Assembly: GCA_036000545.1 (NCBI GenBank)
Contig: DASYVD010000104.1
Span: forward strand, 1 to 10,256
Direction of reading: 5' to 3'
Length of the DNA stretch: 10,256 bases
Origin: DASYVD01 sp036000545
GTDB taxonomy: Bacteria > Actinomycetota > UBA4738 > CALAEC01
Shown: piece by piece, positions 1 to 5,494 of the stretch
Layout of the letters: each line of letters begins with the position of its first letter
Position numbering within the stretch: the stretch's first letter is position 1
Translations under genes and position numbers: made by a program
Notes under the pieces: generated by a model
Database searches by the model: none
What the model was told of the DNA's origin: nothing
The model's input: the letters and a program-made list of their open reading frames with translations, nothing else

Positions 1-207
1 TCTGAAGAAACGGGGCTCTCCATGTCGGAGCTCGTGCGTCGGGCACTGGACCGCACGTACACCGCGAACCGTGTCCGCGCGTTAGGAGAGAGCTTCGGGG
101 CCTGGCGGGGACGCCAGAGCAGTGGTAGCCAGTACGTGGAGCGGCTCCGCGGAGGAATGGCTCGTCGCCTTACCACCCTCGCAGAGCGCCGTGGCCGCGG
201 TCGTTGA
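1..207 (+). CDS. Ribbon-helix-helix (CopG/VapB-type) antitoxin, 5'-truncated by window edge
   Basis: The reading frame is open from the first base, and the stretch SEETGLSMSELVRRALDR fits the second half of a ribbon-helix-helix DNA-binding fold (turn followed by helix 2). The N-terminal beta strand lies outside the window. The tail, with FGAWRGR followed by YVERLRGGMARRL, resembles C-terminal toxin-binding segments of VapB-like antitoxins. An ATG at 22 is in frame but would cut the fold in half, so I treat the gene as partial, not as a 61-residue protein. The stop codon at 205-207 lies inside the PIN toxin gene downstream, a usual arrangement for antitoxin-toxin pairs. Expected role: neutralise the toxin and repress the shared promoter, which is not in view. 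The RHH assignment is by pattern only. Confidence 0.7.
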   Translation, partial: SEETGLSMSELVRRALDRTYTANRVRALGESFGAWRGRQSSGSQYVERLRGGMARRLTTLAERRGRGR

Positions 208-571
208 TACGTCAGTCTTGATCGATCACCTTCGGGGAGTTCCGGCTGCTCGTGCCCTACTGGAAGAGGAGGTATCCGGCGGAGAACCCCTGTTCGCCTC
301 GGTGCTCACGAAGATCGAGATTCTGGCTGGCATGCGTCCTCAGGAATCCGATCGCACTCGCGCACTTTTGGACGCGCTGGCGTGGGTCGAGGTCTCCGAC
401 GCCATCGCCGAACAGGCCGGCGCTCTAGCCAACCGGTACCTGCGGACTCATCCCGGGGTCGATCTGGTCGACTACGTCGTAGCAGCGACCTGCGAAGAAG
501 TGGACGCACCGCTCTGGACCCTCAACGTCCGGCATTTTCCTATGATCTCGGGGCTCCGGGCACCGTACTGA
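191..571 (+). CDS. vapC: VapC-type PIN-domain ribonuclease toxin
   Basis: Single PIN domain of 126 residues, normal for VapC toxins, which are Mg-dependent RNases that cut tRNA or rRNA when released from their antitoxin. Visible acidic centre: Asp6 in VVDTSVLID, Glu43 in TKIEIL, Asp94 in LVDYVVAAT, followed by the TLNVRHFP motif near residue 110, which matches the usual C-terminal TxNxxHF signature. I chose the GTG at 191 because the PIN fold starts directly there (first strand AAVVDTS) and it gives a 17-base overlap with the antitoxin. An in-frame start at 122 would add 23 residues with no PIN character, read through the antitoxin frame. Toxin and antitoxin should be co-transcribed and translationally linked. 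The target RNA cannot be read from the sequence. Confidence 0.85.
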   Translation: MAAVVDTSVLIDHLRGVPAARALLEEEVSGGEPLFASVLTKIEILAGMRPQESDRTRALLDALAWVEVSDAIAEQAGALANRYLRTHPGVDLVDYVVAATCEEVDAPLWTLNVRHFPMISGLRAPY

Positions 572-579
572 CCTTTCAG

Positions 580-594
580 GGCGGAGGTTCCGCC
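580..594. terminator. Short hairpin between convergent genes, possible terminator
   Basis: Perfect 6-bp stem GGCGGA / TCCGCC with a GGT loop, 8 bases after the vapC stop and 35 bases beyond the stop of the convergent methyltransferase gene. There is no T-run on either side, so it would be a weak intrinsic terminator at best. The assignment rests on position in a 58-base convergent gap. Confidence 0.3.
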
Positions 595-629
595 AGATGG
601 TCACGTTCCGAGCGAAGCCTTCGAGAGCG

Positions 630-1382
630 CTAGGCCTTCTCGTACACGGAGATGTGGCGGACGCTGTCGGCGGTGAAGAACTCGCCGCGCCAACCTCCCC
701 ACCGATCCTTCAGGTTGAGGCCGGCGAGCCGGGCCATGAGGTCGAGCTCGGACGGCCAAGCGTACCGGATGTGCACCGGGACCATCCGGTTGCCGGACTC
801 GTCGATCACCACGTGCTGGCTCACCACTCGCTGGCCCACGGGATCGTGGAGCGACGCCTCCAGCACGACCCTGTCCACCTCGACCCGGTCCGCCGCGACT
901 CGCTGCCCGCGGTCGAACCGCGCCAGGTTGGGCACGAACACCTCCACCACGAAGCGGCCGCCCTCCTCGAGGTGCTCGGCGACGTTGCGGAAGCACCGCA
1001 CCTGCTCCTCCTGGCTCGTCAGGGCGAACAGGGTGTTGAACACGACGAAGATCAAGCTGAACCGCCCCTCCACCCCCACTTCGGCGAAATCCCCCATGGT
1101 CACGGGGATTCGTTCGCCGCCTTCCTTGGCCCGGAGCGCATTCACCATGGATTCGGAGGCGTCGATCCCGTGCACCTCGATGCCGCGAGTGACCAGGGGA
1201 AGGGCCACGCGCCCGGTTCCGATTGCGAGCTCGAGTACGGGGCCATTCCCGGCCAGGTCGGCCAGGAATTCCACCGTGCTCTCGGTGTCCAGCATCCCCT
1301 CGTAGAGCTCGTCGTAGATGTCGGCGACGCGCTCGCCGTAGGTGGCCGCGTCGTAGCCTTTCATCTCGCCCGGATAGGGCAT
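630..1382 (-). CDS. Class I SAM-dependent methyltransferase, substrate unknown
   Basis: A 250-residue Rossmann-fold methyltransferase. Motif I is ELAIGTGR (residues 51-58), binding the SAM methionine part; HGIDAS (71-76) supplies the acidic Asp74 expected to contact the ribose hydroxyls; FSLIFVVFNTLFAL is the motif IV strand region. The N-terminal YDAATYGERVADIYDELY segment is typical of small-molecule methyltransferases of this superfamily, but nothing identifies the substrate. The start chosen is the ATG at 1382, which overlaps the upstream metallopeptidase stop as TGATG and has a GGGGAG ribosome-binding site six bases before it (1389-1394). The frame is open further upstream to 1748, but that part runs through the neighbouring gene. 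Last gene of a three-gene coupled operon. A link with protein mannosylation or the peptidase is only a guess from position. Confidence 0.85.
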   Translation of the reverse strand: MPYPGEMKGYDAATYGERVADIYDELYEGMLDTESTVEFLADLAGNGPVLELAIGTGRVALPLVTRGIEVHGIDASESMVNALRAKEGGERIPVTMGDFAEVGVEGRFSLIFVVFNTLFALTSQEEQVRCFRNVAEHLEEGGRFVVEVFVPNLARFDRGQRVAADRVEVDRVVLEASLHDPVGQRVVSQHVVIDESGNRMVPVHIRYAWPSELDLMARLAGLNLKDRWGGWRGEFFTADSVRHISVYEKA

Positions 1383-1726
1383 CAATCTCTCCCCAGCTCG
1401 TGCAGGCGATCGTCTGAGATGCCGAAGAAGTGTGCCACCTCGTGCAGGACGGTGTCGCGGATCACTCGCTTGAGCGCTTCCGAGTCGTCCCCCGCCTCGG
1501 CCTCGATCGTCGAGCGGAACAGGATGACCCGGTCCGGGAGCACGCCGAAGTAGTTGAGGCCCCGCTCGGTGAGCGGTACCCCCTCGTACAGCCCCAGCAG
1601 GTCGGGGTCGTCGACCGGCGGGTGGTCGTCCACGATGACCTCCACGTTCTCCAGACGCTCGTGCACCCACGCGGGCAACGAGGCCACCGCTTCGGCCACG
1701 AGATCCTCGAACTCTCGTGACCTCAT
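1382..1726 (-). CDS. Small zincin-like metallopeptidase family protein (PF06262-type)
   Basis: A 114-residue protein ending in HEVAHFFGISDDR (residues 95-107), the HExxHxxGxxD zinc signature of the minigluzincin-like PF06262 family, common in Actinobacteria and Proteobacteria. Glu96 would be the catalytic base, His95 and His99 zinc ligands, and an Asp at 105 or 106 the likely third ligand. The N-terminal half carries the acidic helix SREFEDLVAEAVASLP and the DLLGLYEGVPLTER segment also typical of the family. No signal peptide, so cytoplasmic. The start at 1726 overlaps the mannosyltransferase stop as ATGA and its own stop overlaps the next gene by one base, so translation is probably coupled on both sides. 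The frame stays open upstream to 2062, but that part is antisense-like shadow inside the previous gene. Physiological substrate unknown for the family as far as I know. Confidence 0.85.
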   Translation of the reverse strand: MRSREFEDLVAEAVASLPAWVHERLENVEVIVDDHPPVDDPDLLGLYEGVPLTERGLNYFGVLPDRVILFRSTIEAEAGDDSEALKRVIRDTVLHEVAHFFGISDDRLHELGRD

Positions 1727-3231
1727 ACCCAGTTCCAGATCCACACATGGATGATCCTGGCCTCCCACGCGAATCGGCTGAGGGGGCTGCCCACCAGGAT
1801 GGGCCAGAAGTAGAGGAATGCGATCACAGCGACCGCCAGGACCAGTCCGGCCGCGGGAGCGAGACGGGCTCTCGCCGGAGCTTCCGCGCCGCTGATGTCG
1901 CGGAGCGCGTGCGTCATTGCCAGTGCGAGGAACGGAGTTACGGGGGTCATATAGAAGAGGAACAGTGGCCGAGTCACCAGGAGCCAAGGCAGGTACTGGA
2001 ACAGGATGGGGCCAACCGACACGCCCGCCCGCCAGTCCCGCCTCCATACCAAGAGGAGGCACGGCACCACGACCAGGGCGCCCCAGAAGAGGACCGGGTT
2101 ACCCATCCCCAGGATCTCCTGGCAGCAGTCCGGGTCCCCCTGCCAGTAGTACGAGACCGGGCGGGCCAACAGCAACCACGTCCATGCGCGGGACATGTAC
2201 GGATGGACGGGAGTCCCCGCCGAGGTCTCGGTATCCAGGTTCCAATGGAATCTCGCCATTTCCCCGTGATGGGTGAGGAGCTCCCTGAGGCTGAATCCCC
2301 GGTCGGCCAGCCACGGGATCCACGTCGCCAGGTACACCAAGATGGGCACCACCGCCAGGGCCAGGGCCAGACCGGGGAGCCCTCGGCCCAGGGCCGAGAG
2401 GGTGGGCCGTCGGACACCCTGGCGCTTGCGCCGGGTTCGCTCCCAGGCCAGGGAGAGCAGCGCCGCCGCCGCGAGCGCCAGGATCCCGGACCATTTCACG
2501 GCGATCGCCGCGCCGAAGGCAGCTCCGGCGAGCAGCCGGAGGGGCCGCCACACCGAGCGGTCTCGGGGAGGGGGAAACTCTGCTTCCTCGGAACCCGCAG
2601 CTTCCTCCTCCCGCAGAACCACGTCGGATTCGGTTCCCCCCTCTGAGCCTCTTCCATCCGGCGCTCGCTGCACGATCCCGCCGCGTCCTGGCTCGGGGCG
2701 AGCTACCCCCCCGGACCCCCCGGAGACGACCGGAGTGCCTCGTTCCCGAAGCCTCCGGTCGGCCACGAGCAGGAAGAACCCGAGGACCACGAACATCGTC
2801 AGGAACACGTCCAGCATGGCGATGCGGGACTGCACGAAGTGCAGGTGCTCGGTCGCCAGGAGGAGCGCGGCGACCGCGGCCCAGAGCTCGCTGCGGAACA
2901 AGAGGAACGCGAGCAATCCCACCAAGCCTACGGTGAGGGTGCCCGCGACGGCGGCCGCCACGCGCCATCCGAACGGGTCGAACCCGAACCCGTCGATGCC
3001 GAGGGCGATCAGCTGCTTGCCGAGCGGAGGGTGGACCCAGGACCGCTCCACGTCGGACTTCAGGCCACATGTCTCGTAGTCGATGCCCGCGTACCAGCAC
3101 CCGTCCGAGGCGTAGTAGACCTCGTCGAACACCTTGCGGTAGGGACGGTCGAGATCCGCCAGGCGGAGCGCGCCGGCCAGTGCAGTCACTGCCGCTACGA
3201 CGACCATGGCTCTGGCGAACGTAGACCTCAC
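1723..3231 (-). CDS. pmt: PMT-family dolichyl/polyprenyl-phosphate-mannose protein O-mannosyltransferase (GT39)
   Basis: A 502-residue polytopic membrane enzyme that by family transfers mannose from polyprenyl-phosphate-mannose to Ser/Thr of secreted proteins on the outer face of the membrane. The first membrane helix (residues 9-25) is followed by FDEVYYASD with Asp36-Glu37, the acidic pair essential in PMT enzymes, then WVHPPLGK (65-72) and later VKWSG (245-249), both PMT family signatures. About ten further hydrophobic segments follow. The start is GTG at 3231 with a GGGAGG ribosome-binding site just upstream (3236-3241). An unusual hydrophilic stretch of about 70 residues (159-228, rich in Gly, Glu, Arg, Pro) separates two helices. 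First gene of a coupled operon. In mycobacteria the homologue also lies next to rsmI in the opposite orientation, which supports the assignment. Confidence 0.9.
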   Translation of the reverse strand: MRSTFARAMVVVAAVTALAGALRLADLDRPYRKVFDEVYYASDGCWYAGIDYETCGLKSDVERSWVHPPLGKQLIALGIDGFGFDPFGWRVAAAVAGTLTVGLVGLLAFLLFRSELWAAVAALLLATEHLHFVQSRIAMLDVFLTMFVVLGFFLLVADRRLRERGTPVVSGGSGGVARPEPGRGGIVQRAPDGRGSEGGTESDVVLREEEAAGSEEAEFPPPRDRSVWRPLRLLAGAAFGAAIAVKWSGILALAAAALLSLAWERTRRKRQGVRRPTLSALGRGLPGLALALAVVPILVYLATWIPWLADRGFSLRELLTHHGEMARFHWNLDTETSAGTPVHPYMSRAWTWLLLARPVSYYWQGDPDCCQEILGMGNPVLFWGALVVVPCLLLVWRRDWRAGVSVGPILFQYLPWLLVTRPLFLFYMTPVTPFLALAMTHALRDISGAEAPARARLAPAAGLVLAVAVIAFLYFWPILVGSPLSRFAWEARIIHVWIWNWV

Positions 3232-3251
3232 TGGCCCTCCCTATTCGTTCG

Positions 3252-3286
3252 CGAGGAGGTTCGCTCCTACGGTCCGAACCTCCTCG
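3252..3286. promoter_or_regulatory. Perfect 12-bp inverted repeat in the divergent region
   Basis: Arms CGAGGAGGTTCG (3252-3263) and CGAACCTCCTCG (3275-3286) are exact reverse complements around an 11-base centre. It lies 20 bases upstream of the mannosyltransferase start, just beyond its ribosome-binding site, and about 110 bases upstream of ychF. It could be an operator for a dimeric repressor or a leader hairpin in the mannosyltransferase mRNA. The repeat is seen directly; the function is inference. Confidence 0.55.
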
Positions 3287-3288
3287 GC

Positions 3289-3339
3289 AGGGGAGTGAAG
3301 CAGCTTGATCCGCTCCCCTCCGATTCGCGGGGCTGCTTC
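3289..3339. other. Interleaved inverted repeats with pseudoknot topology
   Basis: AGGGGAG (3289-3295) can pair with CTCCCCT (3313-3319), and GAAGCAGC (3297-3304) can pair with GCTGCTTC (3332-3339). The pairs interleave, giving the order expected for an H-type pseudoknot or two alternative folds. The region is G+C rich, so chance pairing is possible. If transcripts run through it on the - strand, it would lie in the leader of the mannosyltransferase mRNA. Confidence 0.3.
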
Positions 3340-3385
3340 CCCCTGCACCCCCCGGATGCAGGTGGCGGGGATCGCGAACTCAGGA

Positions 3386-3391
3386 TAGAAC
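3386..3391 (+). promoter_or_regulatory. Putative -10 hexamer of ychF (leaderless start)
   Basis: TAGAAC followed by six bases and the ATG at 3398, so initiation would fall at or next to the A of the start codon. No Shine-Dalgarno sequence is well placed. The overlapping complementary strand (3387-3382) reads TATCCT and could serve as a -10 for the divergent mannosyltransferase operon. No convincing -35 on either strand. Confidence 0.4.
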
Positions 3392-3397
3392 GGCGCC

Positions 3398-4486
3398 ATG
3401 CTCCAGGTCGGGATCGTGGGGCTGCCCAACGCGGGCAAGTCGACGCTGTTCAACGCGCTGGCCAAGGCCCACGCCACGGTCGCCGGCCATCCCTTCACCA
3501 CGGTGGAGCCGAACGTCGGTGTGGCCATGGTCCCGGACGCTCGGCTGGAGGCCCTCGTGGAGGTGCTCGGGCCCGAGCGCGCCGTCCCGGCACACGTTCG
3601 GTTCGTGGATATCGCCGGCCTGGTCCGCGGGGCCCACCTCGGGGAGGGTCTGGGGAACCGGTTCCTGGCCCACGTCCGAGAGACCGACGCGGTGCTCCTT
3701 CTGCTTCGGGCGTTCGCTTCGGACACCGTCCCCCACCCCGAGGCGGAGGTCGATCCGACCCGGGACCTCGAGGTCCTCACGACGGAGCTGATCCTGGCCG
3801 ACCTGGAGACGGCCACGCGGGCGGCCGAGAAGTCAGAGCGGCGGGCGGCGGGAACCCGGGTCGACGCGGAGCGGGACCGGGCTGGGGCCCTGAAGCGCGC
3901 GGTGGCGGCACTCGAGCGCGGCGGCAACCTCCGGGCCGAGCTGTCGCACGACGACCTGGGCAGGATCCGTGACGCCTTCCTCCTCACCGCCAAACCATTC
4001 CTTTATGTGGTGAACGTGGGCGAGGAGGATCTCGACGGCGAGGAGGCCATGCTGGCCCGGGTGCGGGCTGTGGTTCCGCCCGGCTCTGAGGTCCTGGCGG
4101 TGTGCGCGAAGCTCGAGGAAGAAGTGGAGGACCTGCCGGATGACGAGGCCCAAGCCCTGCTCAAGGAGTTCGGGGTGGAGGTCCGGGGCACGGCCCGGAT
4201 AGCTGAGGCGGCGCGCCGGCTCCTTGGCCTCATCACCTTCTACTCGATCGAGTCCTCGGAGTGCCGGGCGTGGCTGGTCCCCGAGGGGACCACCGCGGTC
4301 GCGGCGGCCGCCGACATCCACACCGACATGGCTCGGGGGTTCGTCAAGGCGGAGGTGGTCCGGGCGGAGGACCTGGTCGAGGCGGGTTCCGTGGCGCACG
4401 CCAGGGAGCGAGGGTTCGTGAAGTTGGAGGGCCGCGACTACATCGTCCACGACGGCGACGTACTCACGTTCCGGTTTCGGGCGTAA
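3398..4486 (+). CDS. ychF: YchF/OLA1-family redox-regulated P-loop ATPase
   Basis: A 362-residue Obg-related P-loop NTPase, the usual YchF length. G1 is GLPNAGKST (residues 8-16), the switch region contains PFTTVEPN (32-39), G3 is DIAG (71-74) followed by GLVRGAHLGEGLGN, and the G4 position reads NVGEED (from 206) instead of NKxD. That change is the reason YchF enzymes prefer ATP to GTP. A charged coiled-coil region (about 125-190) interrupts the G domain, as in the family. The C-terminal TGS domain (about 277-360) has IHTDMARGFVKAEVV and ends DGDVLTFRF. YchF binds ribosomes and is tied to translation and oxidative-stress responses. The ATG at 3398 opens directly with the first strand of the G domain. 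From memory it is not part of this cluster in mycobacteria, so its place here looks like a lineage-specific insertion. Confidence 0.97.
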   Translation: MLQVGIVGLPNAGKSTLFNALAKAHATVAGHPFTTVEPNVGVAMVPDARLEALVEVLGPERAVPAHVRFVDIAGLVRGAHLGEGLGNRFLAHVRETDAVLLLLRAFASDTVPHPEAEVDPTRDLEVLTTELILADLETATRAAEKSERRAAGTRVDAERDRAGALKRAVAALERGGNLRAELSHDDLGRIRDAFLLTAKPFLYVVNVGEEDLDGEEAMLARVRAVVPPGSEVLAVCAKLEEEVEDLPDDEAQALLKEFGVEVRGTARIAEAARRLLGLITFYSIESSECRAWLVPEGTTAVAAAADIHTDMARGFVKAEVVRAEDLVEAGSVAHARERGFVKLEGRDYIVHDGDVLTFRFRA

Positions 4487-4514
4487 GGCCAGCTCGGGGG
4501 CCTCGGGCCTGGCC
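4487..4514. terminator. Hairpin directly after the ychF stop
   Basis: GGCCAG (4487-4492) pairs with CTGGCC (4509-4514) around a 16-base G/C-rich loop, starting at the first base after the stop codon. No T-run follows, so it is only a possible terminator or 3'-end stabilising structure. The dispersed repeat begins five bases further on. Confidence 0.25.
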
Positions 4515-4518
4515 GGGG

Positions 4519-4588
4519 GTGGGCCTCGGGGCTCCCTCGGGCCCCAGCCCCTTCCCCTCGCCCAGCCCTCGGGAGCCCCTCGGCCCAT
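4519..4588. repeat. Dispersed palindromic element, copy 1 (after ychF)
   Basis: The 60-base core 4524-4583 matches copy 2 (7872-7931) at 58 of 60 positions. The fold, from outside in, is: GTGGGCC at 4519-4525 pairing with GGCCCAT at 4582-4588 (outermost pair G-T), a TC/TC mismatch, a 9-bp stem GGGGCTCCC (4528-4536) with GGGAGCCCC (4571-4579), a second TC/TC mismatch, a 4-bp stem GGGC (4539-4542) with GCCC (4565-4568), and a 22-base pyrimidine-rich loop. It fills the 111-base gap between ychF and rsmI, and its 3' foot overlaps the rsmI -10 hexamer. It encodes nothing evident. Candidate intergenic repeat or structured RNA/DNA element. Confidence 0.85.
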
Positions 4589-4591
4589 AAT
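4586..4591 (+). promoter_or_regulatory. Putative -10 hexamer of rsmI (leaderless start)
   Basis: CATAAT, five of six matches to TATAAT, in an otherwise very G+C-rich gap, followed by six bases and the ATG at 4598. Initiation would fall at the start codon itself, and no Shine-Dalgarno sequence is present. The hexamer overlaps the last three bases of the palindromic element, so the -35 region lies inside its stem. Confidence 0.5.
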
Positions 4592-4597
4592 CCCGTC

Positions 4598-5431
4598 ATG
4601 CCCGGGACGCTGTGGCTGGTGGGGACACCTATCGGGAATCTCGGCGACATCACCGAACGTGCTCGGGAGACTCTGGCTCGCGCGGACGTGATCGCGTGTG
4701 AGGACCAACCGCGAACCCGTGGCCTCCTGTCCCATCTCGGCATCCCCACGCCCCGGCTCGTCACGTTCAACGAGGGGAACGAGGTCCGCCGAGTCCCGGA
4801 GTTGCTCGACCATCTCCGGGCCGAGCGGACGGTTGCACTAATCACCTCGGCGGGGATGCCGGCGCTCTCCGACCCGGGCTACCGGCTCGTGGCGGCGTGC
4901 ATCGGAGAGGGCATCCCGGTGGACGTCGTGCCGGGGCCCTCAGCGGCCGTGGCGGCGCTGGTCCTCTCGGGTCTTCCCACCGGTCGGTTCGCCTTCGAGG
5001 GATTCCTGCCCAGGCGGGTCGGTGCGCGCCGAGCTGCGCTTGGAGAGCTCGCGACAGAGCCGCGGACAATGGTCCTGTTCGAGTCCCCTCGGCGGCTAAA
5101 TGATCTTCTCGAGGACGCCGCGGCGGCGCTGGGAGAGCGCCGGGGGGTCGTGGCCAGAGAGCTCACCAAGATCCACCAGGAGGTCGTCCGGGGCACGCTT
5201 CCGGAGCTTCGGGACCGCTTCGCGGGGAAGGAAGTCCGCGGCGAGGTGGTCGTGGTCATCGAAGGCGCCGGGTCGCAGGCGGCCGCGGCCGTCAGCGACG
5301 CGGCCCTGGCGGCAGAGGCGCGCCAGCTCATCGCGGCGGGAGCTCGCAAACGGGAGGCCGCCGGTGAGGTGGCCCGGCGTCACGGCGTGGCCGCGAACCG
5401 TGTCTACCGGACTCTGGTGGAAGGGTCGTAG
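4598..5431 (+). CDS. rsmI: 16S rRNA (cytidine(1402)-2'-O)-methyltransferase RsmI
   Basis: A 277-residue tetrapyrrole-methylase-fold enzyme that methylates the 2'-OH of C1402 in the ribosomal decoding centre using SAM. Signatures: LVGTPIGNLGDIT (7-19), ACED (33-36), GMPALSDPGYRLV (about 87-99), VPGPSAAVAALV (from 111), FEGFLPRR (133-140), followed by VLFESPRRL and the conserved ARELTKIHQEVVRGTL segment. A C-terminal helical region after about residue 235 resembles a helix-turn-helix tail (GARKREAAGEVARRHGVAAN). Two positions normally well conserved are changed: EDTR reads EDQP and the DAG before MP reads SAG. The start at 4598 opens directly with the first strand and has a -10-like hexamer just upstream. 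Lies between ychF and metG; in mycobacteria it is next to pmt. Confidence 0.96.
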   Translation: MPGTLWLVGTPIGNLGDITERARETLARADVIACEDQPRTRGLLSHLGIPTPRLVTFNEGNEVRRVPELLDHLRAERTVALITSAGMPALSDPGYRLVAACIGEGIPVDVVPGPSAAVAALVLSGLPTGRFAFEGFLPRRVGARRAALGELATEPRTMVLFESPRRLNDLLEDAAAALGERRGVVARELTKIHQEVVRGTLPELRDRFAGKEVRGEVVVVIEGAGSQAAAAVSDAALAAEARQLIAAGARKREAAGEVARRHGVAANRVYRTLVEGS

Positions 5432-5479
5432 AAGGCGCCGGGAAGGGCCTCGTGCGGATGTGCCGTCTTGCCCCGCCCG

Positions 5480-5485
5480 TAAAAT
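5480..5485 (+). promoter_or_regulatory. Putative -10 hexamer of metG (leaderless or very short leader)
   Basis: TAAAAT, five of six matches to TATAAT, ends nine bases before the ATG at 5495. Transcription would begin within about three bases of the start codon. No Shine-Dalgarno sequence is placed for this ATG. The -35 region is not recognisable. The 63-base gap after rsmI holds no other feature I can support. Confidence 0.5.
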
Positions 5486-5494
5486 AGCCGAACC

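Noticed and set aside
122..190. Longer N-terminus for the PIN toxin from the GTG at 122
   Set aside because: The 23 extra residues precede the first PIN strand, lack PIN character, and would overlap most of the antitoxin gene; GTG 191 fits better.
597..1553. 318-residue open frame on the + strand
   Set aside because: Antisense to the methyltransferase and zincin genes, which carry SAM and HExxH motifs; its composition (very rich in His, Val, Glu, Pro) is typical of an antisense shadow.
1383..1748. N-terminal extension of the methyltransferase to 372 residues
   Set aside because: This part is the zincin gene read in another frame; the ATG at 1382 with a good ribosome-binding site and stop overlap is a better start.
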